A DNA stretch of 26,024 nucleotides from the IMG/VR virus record IMGVR_UViG_3300032271_000825, positions 1 to 26,024 of that record. One strand, given 5' to 3'. The notes beneath the pieces were generated by a model. That model searched no databases. It was given only the letters and a program-made list of their open reading frames with translations, and had not been told where the DNA came from. Positions 8,483 through 14,936 of the stretch are shown piece by piece. The stretch's first letter is position 1, and every line of letters begins with the position of its first letter. The position numbers and the translations under genes are program-made. This DNA is from a virus.

Positions 8483-9277
8483 ATGATGGACAAGAACAAA
8501 TCATTATATAAACTCAAAAATATTCCTCCAATCTATTACATCAATCTTGACGACCAAGAAAATCGTCGTAGATGTATGGAGGAACAATTTGATTATTGGG
8601 AAATCAAAAATTACACAAGAATTTCAGCATATGATGGTAGAACATCAGACCTTAGTGAGATTCTAAGAGGAACATATCCAGAAAAGATGACAAGTGGTGA
8701 GATTGGCTGTACTTGCAGTCATCTAAGGGCTATTAAAGAATGGTATGAAAATTCGGATACTCCTTATGCCCTGTTTATGGAAGATGATGTAGACATTAAT
8801 ATAGCTAGGTTTTGGAATTTTACATTCTCCGAGTTTCTTGCAAGAATACCATATGCCTGGGATTGTGTTCAATTAGCTATTATATCAACAGGTGATATTA
8901 CTGTTCCAATTCATACTAGATTTGTTAATAGTTTTTCAACTGCCTGCTATATGATAACCAGGAGATACGCAGAAAAGCTAATTGAACTACACGTAAGAGA
9001 TTCACAATATAAGCTAGACAATGATGTAAGACCGAGAGCTACGGCAGACGACTTAATTTATAATGCTGGATTGACTTATGCCTGTCCACTTTTTCTCTAT
9101 AAAATGGATCTGGGTTCAACAATTCACCCAGAACATTTAGATGCCTTTCATAAAAATTCTTATGATGGAGTTTATAATTTTTGGTCTCAAATGGGTTCTC
9201 AAGTATCCATTGAACAAATCACAGATTTTAATCCATATCTAGGGCGAGTTGCAGAGCCATCTGGACAAGTGCCTTGA
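8483..9277 (+). CDS. GT25 family glycosyltransferase
   Basis: A 264-residue protein with GT25 blocks: PPIYYINLDDQENRR near residue 12, then a GEIGCTCSHLRAIKEW block near 70, and YALFMEDDVDI near 92 for metal and donor binding. FSTACYMITRRYAEKL near 151 is the typical acceptor-side segment. It is a more canonical GT25 than the genes at 4709 and 6063. Two adjacent ATG codons (8483 and 8486) are both possible starts. It ends the glycan cassette; a late-promoter-like motif follows immediately. Confidence 0.85.
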   Translation: MMDKNKSLYKLKNIPPIYYINLDDQENRRRCMEEQFDYWEIKNYTRISAYDGRTSDLSEILRGTYPEKMTSGEIGCTCSHLRAIKEWYENSDTPYALFMEDDVDINIARFWNFTFSEFLARIPYAWDCVQLAIISTGDITVPIHTRFVNSFSTACYMITRRYAEKLIELHVRDSQYKLDNDVRPRATADDLIYNAGLTYACPLFLYKMDLGSTIHPEHLDAFHKNSYDGVYNFWSQMGSQVSIEQITDFNPYLGRVAEPSGQVP

Positions 9278-9278
9278 G

Positions 9279-9287
9279 AATAAATAG
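9279..9287 (+). promoter_or_regulatory. T4-type late promoter motif (AATAAATAG)
   Basis: AATAAATAG matches the TATAAATA late-promoter octamer of T4-like phages in seven of eight positions. It lies 18 bases before the gene at 9306, at the boundary after the glycan cassette. This is a sequence match only. Confidence 0.45.
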
Positions 9288-9305
9288 GTTAAACTCATAC
9301 CAATT

Positions 9306-9500
9306 ATGGAATACAGAATTGTTGAAGAGAATGATAAGTTTACTCCTCAAATTAAATCACTTATTTGGTGGATTTCTTTCGGATTCACTTATTCTAGTAA
9401 GGAAAATGCTCTTAAAGAAATTGAGAAGCATTACAGAAGGGTGAAGAGTAGAAGAGAGCCAGTTTATCATTCCGTCAACACTGATGATATTCAACTATGA
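9306..9500 (+). CDS. Hypothetical protein, 64 aa
   Basis: A small basic protein of unknown role. Its opening MEYRIVEENDKFTPQ resembles that of the gene at 12586 (MNYRIKETTD...FVPQ), and both have an aromatic central segment (LIWWISFGF here) and a basic end, so the two may be paralogues. It overlaps the nuclease gene by ATGA. Confidence 0.65.
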   Translation: MEYRIVEENDKFTPQIKSLIWWISFGFTYSSKENALKEIEKHYRRVKSRREPVYHSVNTDDIQL

Positions 9501-9898
9501 AGCTATCTTCTTTTCTATTTCTAATACCACTTTCTGTGATTTCCGTCACGAATGTTCCAATTTTACAAACGGATATTGTGACAAAAGTTCACGACGGAGA
9601 TACGGTTACAACTTCCTCTGGAGTTCACATTAGACTTGCCTGTATTGATTCTCCAGAAATTTCTAACAATAAGCACGGAAAGAAAGATGCAATTAATGGT
9701 CCAATTTCAAGAGATTGGCTTAAGACCATTGTTTTGAATAAGCAGGTAAATTATCAAAAAATAACAACAGATTTATACGGAAGAACTGTTGCTCGCATCT
9801 ATCTTACGGATGGAACTGAAGTTAATTATCTTTCGGTTAAAACTGGCCATTCGGTGCCTTATATGTATAAGTCCTGTCCTTGGGCTATCGTTAAATAG
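9497..9898 (+). CDS. Secreted thermonuclease-like protein (SNase fold)
   Basis: A staphylococcal-nuclease homologue of 133 residues. The first ~18 residues (MKLSSFLFLIPLSVISV) look like a signal peptide. VTKVHDGDTV near residue 29, RLACIDSPE near 46 and YGRTVARIYL near 94 supply the calcium-binding aspartates and the catalytic Arg/Glu/Arg set of the family. It should cut DNA or RNA outside the cytoplasm, for example in the periplasm. The domain is near the minimum size, with a short C-terminus. It converges with the reverse-strand gene, overlapping it by eight bases. Confidence 0.88.
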   Translation: MKLSSFLFLIPLSVISVTNVPILQTDIVTKVHDGDTVTTSSGVHIRLACIDSPEISNNKHGKKDAINGPISRDWLKTIVLNKQVNYQKITTDLYGRTVARIYLTDGTEVNYLSVKTGHSVPYMYKSCPWAIVK

Positions 9899-10082
9899 TT
9901 TCGTTATCCTTAATCCAATTCTTTAGACTATAGACATAATTTCTTAAATATTCAGCCTGATCTTTATGAAATACGTCTCCAGTTTTGATATAAAATTCGC
10001 TATGTAAGTCTATAGTCTTAAGAATCTGGGCAATTTTTGGACACCAAGGATTTCTAATTTCTGTGCCCCATTCTCTTGACAT
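9891..10082 (-). CDS. Hypothetical protein, 63 aa, reverse strand
   Basis: The only convincing reverse-strand gene in the window. It fills a stretch that is otherwise empty between the nuclease and the promoter at 10125. The protein (MSREWGTEIRNPWCP, then HKDQAEYLRNYVYSLK) has normal composition with a helical C-terminal half, unlike the shadow frames elsewhere. A GATAAATAG late-promoter-like motif lies about 20 bases upstream of its ATG on the same strand. Function unknown. Confidence 0.65.
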   Translation of the reverse strand: MSREWGTEIRNPWCPKIAQILKTIDLHSEFYIKTGDVFHKDQAEYLRNYVYSLKNWIKDNETI

Positions 10083-10102
10083 TATACGAAAAAAAGTTTT
10101 AA

Positions 10103-10111
10103 CTATTTATC
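10103..10111 (-). promoter_or_regulatory. Late promoter-like motif on the reverse strand (GATAAATAG)
   Basis: Read on the minus strand, the sequence is GATAAATAG, seven of eight matches to TATAAATA. It lies 20 bases before the ATG of the reverse-strand gene, a spacing that would give a short leader. Confidence 0.5.
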
Positions 10112-10124
10112 AGACCACTTTCTA

Positions 10125-10168
10125 AACTGTCCACAAAAGTCACCAAACGCCTAAAAATATACTATACT
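10125..10168 (+). promoter_or_regulatory. Candidate host-type promoter with AACTGTCCAC box
   Basis: AACTGTCCAC (10125-10134) is followed by TCACCA (10140-10145) and overlapping TATACT hexamers at 10158-10163 and 10163-10168. The gene at 10198 begins 29 bases later. The same box, a TCGCCA and a TATGAT at nearly the same spacing occur at 12802-12844, which supports a shared promoter class, probably early or middle. Confidence 0.55.
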
Positions 10169-10197
10169 GTTTACAGACATCACTCATTGAGAAAGTT

Positions 10198-10362
10198 ATG
10201 CAGCTCAATTCAACTGATTTGAAAAATCTTGATTATGCTCTATCGGTTGCCCTTAAAACCATCAAAAAGCACAATAACTTTGATGATTACGACGTATCCA
10301 CTACAGAATTAAAAGAACTTCAAGTTCGTATTCAAGAAGCAATTACTGAAGATGATAACTAA
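10198..10362 (+). CDS. Hypothetical protein, 54 aa
   Basis: A short acidic helical protein starting MQLNSTDLKNLDYALSVA and ending in EAITEDDN. It is the first gene after the promoter at 10125-10168, and its stop overlaps the start of the metallophosphoesterase by eleven bases, so the two are probably coexpressed. Function unknown. Confidence 0.6.
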   Translation: MQLNSTDLKNLDYALSVALKTIKKHNNFDDYDVSTTELKELQVRIQEAITEDDN

Positions 10363-11128
10363 ACAACTCAGCGATTTACATCTTGAGCACAGCCATCCCG
10401 GCGAGTATTTCAATCCAGGTAAAGGTGAAATACTCATCTTGTCCGGGGACATTCTATGTGCAAGACATTTTAAAAAGGAAGGTTTTCTTAAAGATATATA
10501 CACAAAATTCATAGACGACTGCTCAAGAAATTTTGAAAAAGTAATTTATGTGGCGGGAAATCACGAATTTTACGGCTACAACTATGAGGGAACATATAAA
10601 ACATTAAGAGAAACCCTTCCAGATAACTTTCATCTTCTTGAAAATGAAACTGTAAAGATCAATGATGTAAACTTCATTGGTTTTACGCTATGGACTAACT
10701 TCTTCAATGAAAATCCATTTGAAATGATGGATGCAAAGGGTTATATGGCCGATTATAGTACAATTCGGATTTCTAATAATTATAGAAAATTGAATCCAGA
10801 AGATACTTTAAAGTTTCATAAGACTAGCATTGAGTATCTTAAGAGTGAACTTGAAAGATTGAAGAATGAACGAGTATTTGTGGTTAGTCATCACGCACCA
10901 TCTCTTCAATGTATTACTCCAGAATTCAAAAATGGAAAATGTAATGGTTCCTTCTGCTCTGACCTGGATGAATTAATTTTGTCCAGTCCTCAAATTAAAA
11001 ATTGGGCTTTCGGTCACGTTCACAGTCAACACGATTTTTACATCGGTGAATGTAGAGTGACTGGTAATCCTCGCGGGTATCCTCACGAAAAAAATCAGTT
11101 TAATCCTAATTTTGAGATAGAGGTATGA
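10352..11128 (+). CDS. Calcineurin-like metallophosphoesterase
   Basis: A 258-residue phosphoesterase with the metal-binding motifs in order: SDLHLEH (residues 7-13), ILILSGDI near 29, YVAGNHEFYG near 68, VVSHHAPS near 178, and FGHVHSQHDF near 215. These form the binuclear metal site of the calcineurin-like superfamily. Substrates in this group range from nucleotides to nucleic acids and phosphoproteins, and nothing here selects one. The C-terminal GNPRGYPHE motif is often seen in phage and bacterial members of this type. It is second in its unit and overlaps the following start. Confidence 0.88.
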   Translation: MITKQLSDLHLEHSHPGEYFNPGKGEILILSGDILCARHFKKEGFLKDIYTKFIDDCSRNFEKVIYVAGNHEFYGYNYEGTYKTLRETLPDNFHLLENETVKINDVNFIGFTLWTNFFNENPFEMMDAKGYMADYSTIRISNNYRKLNPEDTLKFHKTSIEYLKSELERLKNERVFVVSHHAPSLQCITPEFKNGKCNGSFCSDLDELILSSPQIKNWAFGHVHSQHDFYIGECRVTGNPRGYPHEKNQFNPNFEIEV

Positions 11129-11286
11129 TGAAAAATAAAAAAGAGCTTTCTCTAGAGAATGTTAATACTCAATTGATGGCATTAATTAAAGCCTATACCC
11201 TTCAAGACATTACTATTCAACAATTAAAGAATAAGGTATCAAAGATGGAGAATACAATAATTAGCCTACAAGCTAGAAAAAGCTAA
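11125..11286 (+). CDS. Small coiled-coil protein, 53 aa
   Basis: Begins with two ATG codons (11125 and 11128) overlapping the phosphoesterase stop. The second half (TIQQLKNKVSKMENTIISLQ) has hydrophobic heptads typical of a coiled coil, so it may oligomerise. Its stop overlaps the next start as TAATG. Function unknown. Confidence 0.6.
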   Translation: MMKNKKELSLENVNTQLMALIKAYTLQDITIQQLKNKVSKMENTIISLQARKS

Positions 11287-11444
11287 TGTCATTATTTCTA
11301 GTTGCCGTTATCAGTTGTGCTCAATTGCAAGAGATCGCCACCAGAGTTTCAAATTGTGTTACTCTAACGGCCATACAGCGGAATGAAATTTTTAATGAAC
11401 TGTTTCAGCTAAATAAAAAATGTATCATAAAGGACAATGATTGA
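11286..11444 (+). CDS. Small hypothetical protein, 52 aa, possibly exported
   Basis: Starts at a TAATG junction and ends overlapping the next gene by eight bases, so it sits in a tight row of genes. The N-terminus MSLFLVAVISCAQ is hydrophobic and ends in a lipobox-like VISC, but it lacks the positive charge expected of a signal peptide. A lipoprotein is possible but not established. Confidence 0.5.
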   Translation: MSLFLVAVISCAQLQEIATRVSNCVTLTAIQRNEIFNELFQLNKKCIIKDND

Positions 11445-12027
11445 AGAATTTGATTTTAAAAAACTCAATACTATGACTGCCTTTCTTAAGGCCGAGAGTG
11501 AATCATTTTCTGAAGATACAACTAGATATATTGAATGTCTTATTCTTAGATATGATTTAGTTGCGGCTATTCCCGATGAAATTAAGATTGAGGAGATTCC
11601 AGACGAAATTATTGATATTATTAGAAATGGTTTCATTCCAACGAAAGAAGATTTGCTGCCATTAGATAAAAATGGACAGGCATATTTAATTACTCAACTT
11701 GTCTGGTTGTGTGGAATGCACCGAATAATTTACTATTCCAGTTTGAACACTCAAGATGAAGAGGAAGATTATAGCAAAGCTGAAGAGCTTGTTAAAATGC
11801 AAGAAAGTTCTGGATCACACTTTTTCGCTAGTTACATCTATGCCGCTCTTGCTCTTTTGAATTGTAGAATTGCATCTGATGAATATATTGCAACATTGAC
11901 TAACAATTTTGATAATAGCGAAGAAAATATAATTAAACTAAACCGAATTTTTGTTGAGTTGTGTGAAAGCATTTATCTAAGATACCACGAAGATTTTCAT
12001 TATTATGAGTTTGTTGGAAATGAGTGA
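11437..12027 (+). CDS. Hypothetical protein, 196 aa
   Basis: An acidic, mostly helical protein with no recognised motif. Noticeable segments are EFDFKKLNTMTAFLK at the start, ITQLVWLCGMHRIIYY near residue 87, and a C-terminus rich in Glu, Tyr and His. The length and composition suggest a stable globular helical domain. It overlaps both neighbours by eight bases. I do not recognise a family. Confidence 0.65.
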   Translation: MIEEFDFKKLNTMTAFLKAESESFSEDTTRYIECLILRYDLVAAIPDEIKIEEIPDEIIDIIRNGFIPTKEDLLPLDKNGQAYLITQLVWLCGMHRIIYYSSLNTQDEEEDYSKAEELVKMQESSGSHFFASYIYAALALLNCRIASDEYIATLTNNFDNSEENIIKLNRIFVELCESIYLRYHEDFHYYEFVGNE

Positions 12028-12178
12028 CTTTGACCCAACTGCACCTTGGTATGAGTTTCTTAGCTATAAATTCTGTTGTGAGAGTTTAGGAGTAGAACCA
12101 ACTATTCGTAGATTTTTAAGATACCAAAACTATTTAAAAACCGTATTTGATGAAAATGGAAAAAAGAAAAACATTTGA
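12020..12178 (+). CDS. Hypothetical protein, 52 aa
   Basis: A short frame starting at 12020 within the end of the previous gene. It encodes an acidic and aromatic start (MSDFDPTAPWYEFLSY), a CC pair and a basic tail ending KKKNI. The eight-base overlap with the preceding gene fits this phage's usual gene packing. Unknown function. Confidence 0.5.
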   Translation: MSDFDPTAPWYEFLSYKFCCESLGVEPTIRRFLRYQNYLKTVFDENGKKKNI

Positions 12179-12344
12179 GGATTGGTTTCACCAATTGGAA
12201 GCATTTAGTCTAAAAAGTGAGAGATTTTTTGACGATTGTGAGCATTATTCAAATTGTGTTGATGATTTTGAACAAAAAGAAGCCCAGACTATCTTTCTTT
12301 CTTGGCTAAGAGCTGCATTTGAGGCCGGAAAAGAAAGTGGCTAA
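12150..12344 (+). CDS. Hypothetical protein, 64 aa
   Basis: Starts at ATG 12150 (MKMEKRKTFEDWF); ATG 12156 is another option. A helical, acidic protein with aromatic pairs (FEDWFHQLEAF) and two cysteines near the middle, ending FEAGKESG. It overlaps the previous gene by 29 bases in another frame. No family recognised. Confidence 0.55.
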   Translation: MKMEKRKTFEDWFHQLEAFSLKSERFFDDCEHYSNCVDDFEQKEAQTIFLSWLRAAFEAGKESG

Positions 12345-12585
12345 AAAACGTAGAAATCTTAATGCAACAACAAAAGTTAATCCACCCACACATAGTAATC
12401 AGGCAGTAGATCCAACGATTAAAGAAACTTTTCATTTAAAGTTTCCATTTGAACTTCATCATATTGATAGAGGAGAAAAGAAATTATGTTGGTTCAAAGA
12501 TAAAATTGATATGCAAAAGTACATCAAGAAATATGATCTTAAAGCAAAAGATTACACTCTTTTAAAAACGAAACCCAGAACTTAA
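12337..12585 (+). CDS. Hypothetical protein, 82 aa
   Basis: The GTG at 12337 overlaps the upstream stop region and follows a GGAAAAGAAA purine run, so I prefer it over the in-frame TTG at 12319. The N-terminus is very basic (AKKRRNLNATTK). The C-terminal half has a compact KLCWFKDKIDMQKYIKKY segment that looks like a small alpha/beta domain. Function unknown. Confidence 0.55.
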   Translation: MAKKRRNLNATTKVNPPTHSNQAVDPTIKETFHLKFPFELHHIDRGEKKLCWFKDKIDMQKYIKKYDLKAKDYTLLKTKPRT

Positions 12586-12786
12586 ATGAATTATAGAATA
12601 AAAGAAACAACTGACCTAGAGGGTGGTTTAATTTTTGTTCCGCAGTATAGCAAATTTTTTATATTTTGGGATTTCTGGGACACTAGCTTTCCTCCACATA
12701 AAATCTTCTTTCGGTCTCATCAACTGGCTAAAAATTTTATAGAACTTCAGAGAAATAAGCCAAGAGAAAAATATTATGAAGTCTAA
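12586..12786 (+). CDS. Hypothetical protein, 66 aa
   Basis: Directly abuts the previous stop. It opens MNYRIKETTDLEGG and has an aromatic centre (FFIFWDFWDTSFPP) and a basic tail. The layout resembles the gene at 9306, so the pair may be diverged paralogues. It ends just before the promoter at 12802. Confidence 0.6.
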   Translation: MNYRIKETTDLEGGLIFVPQYSKFFIFWDFWDTSFPPHKIFFRSHQLAKNFIELQRNKPREKYYEV

Positions 12787-12801
12787 GGCAACCAGTCCAG
12801 T

Positions 12802-12844
12802 AACTGTCCACTAAATCGCCACAATTCCAAAAATGTTGTATGAT
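12802..12844 (+). promoter_or_regulatory. Candidate host-type promoter with AACTGTCCAC box
   Basis: AACTGTCCAC (12802-12811), TCGCCA (12816-12821) and TATGAT (12839-12844) repeat the layout seen at 10125-10168, and the two align without gaps across the box and the -35-like element. Because the -10 hexamer covers an ATG at 12840, that ATG is unlikely to be the start of the following gene. Confidence 0.55.
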
Positions 12845-12884
12845 ACATACAAGCCAAAAGGCTTTCCACGACGCCAATTTAATT

Positions 12885-13148
12885 ATGCTTGACCCGAACT
12901 ATAGCGCAGCTTTTGATAGTCTAAGTGAACTTGAATGCACTTCTATCAGTCTTTTGCATCTAAAGGACTTTCTAACTTTTATTTCTGAAAAGGCTGAAAC
13001 AGGAGAAAATGTTGAAGATTATATCTTCACTGCCATAGGACTTCTTGAATTTTCTATTGAAAAATTTGATAGGCAGTTTCCCCAAGTGTGGAAAGATGTT
13101 ATTGTTAATCATCCATCACGTAATCAAACCTCAACCAATAACGCTTGA
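12885..13148 (+). CDS. Hypothetical protein, 87 aa
   Basis: I chose ATG 12885 rather than the in-frame ATG 12840, because the latter lies inside the -10 hexamer of the promoter just upstream. The protein is helical and acidic (LLHLKDFLTFISEKAE, then FTAIGLLEFSIEKFDRQ), with a polar Thr/Asn-rich tail. It heads a row of four small unknown genes. Confidence 0.6.
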   Translation: MLDPNYSAAFDSLSELECTSISLLHLKDFLTFISEKAETGENVEDYIFTAIGLLEFSIEKFDRQFPQVWKDVIVNHPSRNQTSTNNA

Positions 13149-13153
13149 ATAAA

Positions 13154-13399
13154 ATGGCAAAAACTGACAGAGACCCAAATTATATGAAAGAAGTTTTTGG
13201 AACCACTTCTCTCATCACCGATTATGTTTCACCAGAACCCTCAGCAACAGTTGAAAGTGTTCTTAAAGATCTGAAATCTGAATATGATTTGACTATGGAG
13301 CCAGGTGTATACTATGATACATATGAATACAATAGAGGTTTTATTGACGGTATAAAAATGGTAATTGATAAACTAGAACAACTTGGAGAACAAAAATGA
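13154..13399 (+). CDS. Hypothetical protein, 81 aa
   Basis: The ATG at 13154 is preferred to the TTG at 13145. The protein reads MAKTDRDPNYMKEVFG and ends in a helix with RGFIDGIKMVIDKLEQL. The C-terminal helix and small size suggest a binding protein, but no family is recognised. It overlaps the next gene by ATGA. Confidence 0.6.
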   Translation: MAKTDRDPNYMKEVFGTTSLITDYVSPEPSATVESVLKDLKSEYDLTMEPGVYYDTYEYNRGFIDGIKMVIDKLEQLGEQK

Positions 13400-13632
13400 G
13401 TCAAATTTCACCCCGAGTAATGGAAGAGCTTGAAACTGCTGCTTCTCACGTTAGAAATGCTCTTTCCTTTGCTTCTAGAGCCGAAAGGCCAGCAACAATC
13501 AAGCACCTAGGTTCAATTCTTGAATCTATTGAGAGTGTTAAAGATGTTGACCGAGCTTATGAAGCAGTAGAGCGTACCCGAGCAATGCTATACAATCGGC
13601 TGGAGAGCAATGGAGAGACCCCAAATTTTTGA
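13396..13632 (+). CDS. Hypothetical helical protein, 78 aa
   Basis: An almost fully helical protein (ISPRVMEELETAASHVRN, then AYEAVERTRAMLYNRLE). It resembles a conserved small protein I associate with T4-like cyanophages, though I cannot name a function. It overlaps both neighbours, by 4 and 23 bases. Confidence 0.6.
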   Translation: MSQISPRVMEELETAASHVRNALSFASRAERPATIKHLGSILESIESVKDVDRAYEAVERTRAMLYNRLESNGETPNF

Positions 13633-13861
13633 GGGATATTTTGAGATTGCTAAACACATCTCAACTAAAATTCTAGAATCTGCGGAAGAGCAGCCAAGTT
13701 TTACGATTTGGTTCTTTCGCAGAGAAACCGAAAACTTTACTCAGGAAGAATTTCTGAATAACATAGAACCCAACAACTTTGGTTGGGATAATGTAACAAG
13801 TCAATTATTCTACAAATCTAAACAAAACGAAACCTATTCTGTAAATTTTACTAAAATTTAA
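13610..13861 (+). CDS. Hypothetical protein, 83 aa
   Basis: The start is supported by GGAGAG just upstream of the ATG. The protein has a helical first half (YFEIAKHISTKILESAEE) and a strand-rich aromatic second half (FTIWFFRRETENFTQEE). Unknown function, part of the same row of small genes. Confidence 0.6.
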   Translation: MERPQIFEGYFEIAKHISTKILESAEEQPSFTIWFFRRETENFTQEEFLNNIEPNNFGWDNVTSQLFYKSKQNETYSVNFTKI

Positions 13862-13867
13862 ACAATT

Positions 13868-14068
13868 ATGTCTAATCTATTTCCATTAACAGTTGAAGAC
13901 TGGCACGAAATGAATAGTCTTAGAAAGGCTATTAGTCATTACCCGGCAACAGTAGCTCCCGAAAAAATGGAAAGGTTCGCCAAATTATTTGTAAAATCTT
14001 TACAGGGTGCCGACGATTCTCCACCAATTAAACAAGATGAAATTATTTGTGAACCGGAACCGACCTGA
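13868..14068 (+). CDS. Hypothetical protein, 66 aa
   Basis: A small protein with the segment PATVAPEKMERFAKLFVKSL near residue 20-39, which I associate with a conserved small protein of T4-like cyanophages, and an acidic, proline-containing tail. Its TGA overlaps the next ATG. Role unknown. Confidence 0.6.
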   Translation: MSNLFPLTVEDWHEMNSLRKAISHYPATVAPEKMERFAKLFVKSLQGADDSPPIKQDEIICEPEPT

Positions 14069-14400
14069 TGAAATACTTATCTTGGCTATTTTTCTGGCGA
14101 AAGAATGAAAAGCTAGAAGAAAATTGGAGGGATCGTTATAAAATTTCTAAAGATTTGGAAACTCCAACATATGTGTTAGATATTTTTTCGCGTGATGTAG
14201 ACTGGTTTGTTCGCGTTGTTTCTAGTAACTCCAATACGAGACCAGAAACTCTAACAATTCTTGCAAAAGATAAGGATTCTGGTGTTCGCTATAGGGTTGC
14301 TCAAAACTCCAACACACCACTAGAAGCCCTAATCATTCTAGCAAAAGATGAGAATTTTTATGTTCGTAATGCAGTTGAAAATAACCCCCAATTCAACTAG
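14068..14400 (+). CDS. LRV-type repeat protein, 110 aa
   Basis: A complete member of the repeat family also seen at both window ends. A unique N-terminal part of about 53 residues contains WLFFWRKNEKLEENW and ends VDWFVRVVSS. Two 26-residue repeats follow, each starting NSNT and containing LAKD and VR(Y/N). The end is NPQFN. Likely a small right-handed solenoid for protein binding. The DNA of its repeats is very close to that of the other two loci, pointing to recent duplication or gene conversion. Confidence 0.75.
   Translation: MKYLSWLFFWRKNEKLEENWRDRYKISKDLETPTYVLDIFSRDVDWFVRVVSSNSNTRPETLTILAKDKDSGVRYRVAQNSNTPLEALIILAKDENFYVRNAVENNPQFN
14227..14382 (+). repeat. Two 78-bp coding repeats (LRV-like units)
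   Basis: Two in-frame 78-base units starting at 14227 and 14305. They share long identical stretches (for example ATTCTTGCAAAAGAT and GTTCGCTATAGGGTTGC) with the units at 109-264. Confidence 0.8.
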
Positions 14401-14444
14401 AGAAATCATTCAAACTAAGAGGGCATTTGAGTTTCTGAAAGATT

Positions 14445-14594
14445 ATGTCTAAATCATCAAAAAGAAGCATTAATGTTATTACAGATAGAGAAGAACACGA
14501 AATTTTTCCCTCCAATAGACCAATTATCCAGAAATTAAAATGTTTAACATCTTTTCAAGAAAAACAACCGAACAAATTTCAATACCTTTGGTAG
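14445..14594 (+). CDS. Hypothetical protein, 49 aa
   Basis: A short basic protein (MSKSSKRSINVITDREE, then NRPIIQKLK) in the interval after the repeat protein. It overlaps the next small frame by 55 bases, which is unusual even here, so one of the two may be spurious. Function unknown. Confidence 0.35.
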   Translation: MSKSSKRSINVITDREEHEIFPSNRPIIQKLKCLTSFQEKQPNKFQYLW

Positions 14595-14686
14595 AATATG
14601 AGAAGCGTCTAAAAGAATTCAAGAAGAATAAAGAAGAATTAGAACTACTTAAACAAGAATCATCTGGACGCATCTTTGATCTATAA
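14540..14686 (+). CDS. Hypothetical protein, 48 aa
   Basis: A short charged helical protein (VEYEKRLKEFKKNKEELE) starting at ATG 14540 and ending just at the late-promoter motif. Its composition is coding-like and coiled-coil-compatible. The large overlap with the previous frame lowers confidence in the pair. Confidence 0.45.
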   Translation: MFNIFSRKTTEQISIPLVEYEKRLKEFKKNKEELELLKQESSGRIFDL

Positions 14687-14689
14687 ATA
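14682..14689 (+). promoter_or_regulatory. T4 late promoter, exact TATAAATA
   Basis: A perfect TATAAATA octamer 22 bases before the gene at 14712. In T4-like phages this is recognised by the phage sigma factor gp55 with gp33 and the sliding clamp. It suggests that the candidate internal head protein and glutaredoxin genes are expressed late. Confidence 0.7.
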
Positions 14690-14711
14690 ATTTATAATTT
14701 AGCATAAGAAA

Positions 14712-14936
14712 ATGAAAACGTTTCAACAGTTTTATGAAGATGTTACGCAAAACAGACAAAATTTAGCTCAACAAACTCAAGAACGTTTAGCTCAACAGAA
14801 ACAAGAGGCTGAGGATCGCCGCAAACAACAACAAGATGAATCGGAAGCCCGCGCAGCCGAAGCTGAAAAACAGAGAATTGAGGCGGAGAAAGAAAGCAGA
14901 ATAAAAGCATTAGAACAGGGGCTCAACAGACAATGA
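14712..14936 (+). CDS. Candidate capsid-targeted internal head protein, coiled coil
   Basis: The N-terminus MKTFQQFYEDV closely resembles the capsid-targeting sequence of T4 internal proteins (MKTYQEFIAEA), which sends proteins into the prohead before cleavage by gp21. The rest, about residues 12-74, is a highly charged helical coiled coil with no cysteine, rich in Gln, Glu, Ala, Arg and Lys. It is the first gene after an exact late-promoter octamer, fitting a structural role. No clear (L/I)xE cleavage site follows the peptide, so maturation is uncertain. It overlaps the glutaredoxin gene by ATGA. Confidence 0.65.
   Translation: MKTFQQFYEDVTQNRQNLAQQTQERLAQQKQEAEDRRKQQQDESEARAAEAEKQRIEAEKESRIKALEQGLNRQ

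Noticed and set aside
12840-12884. N-terminal extension of the 12885 gene from ATG 12840
   Set aside because: The ATG lies in the TATGAT -10 hexamer of the upstream promoter, so it would not be in the transcript.
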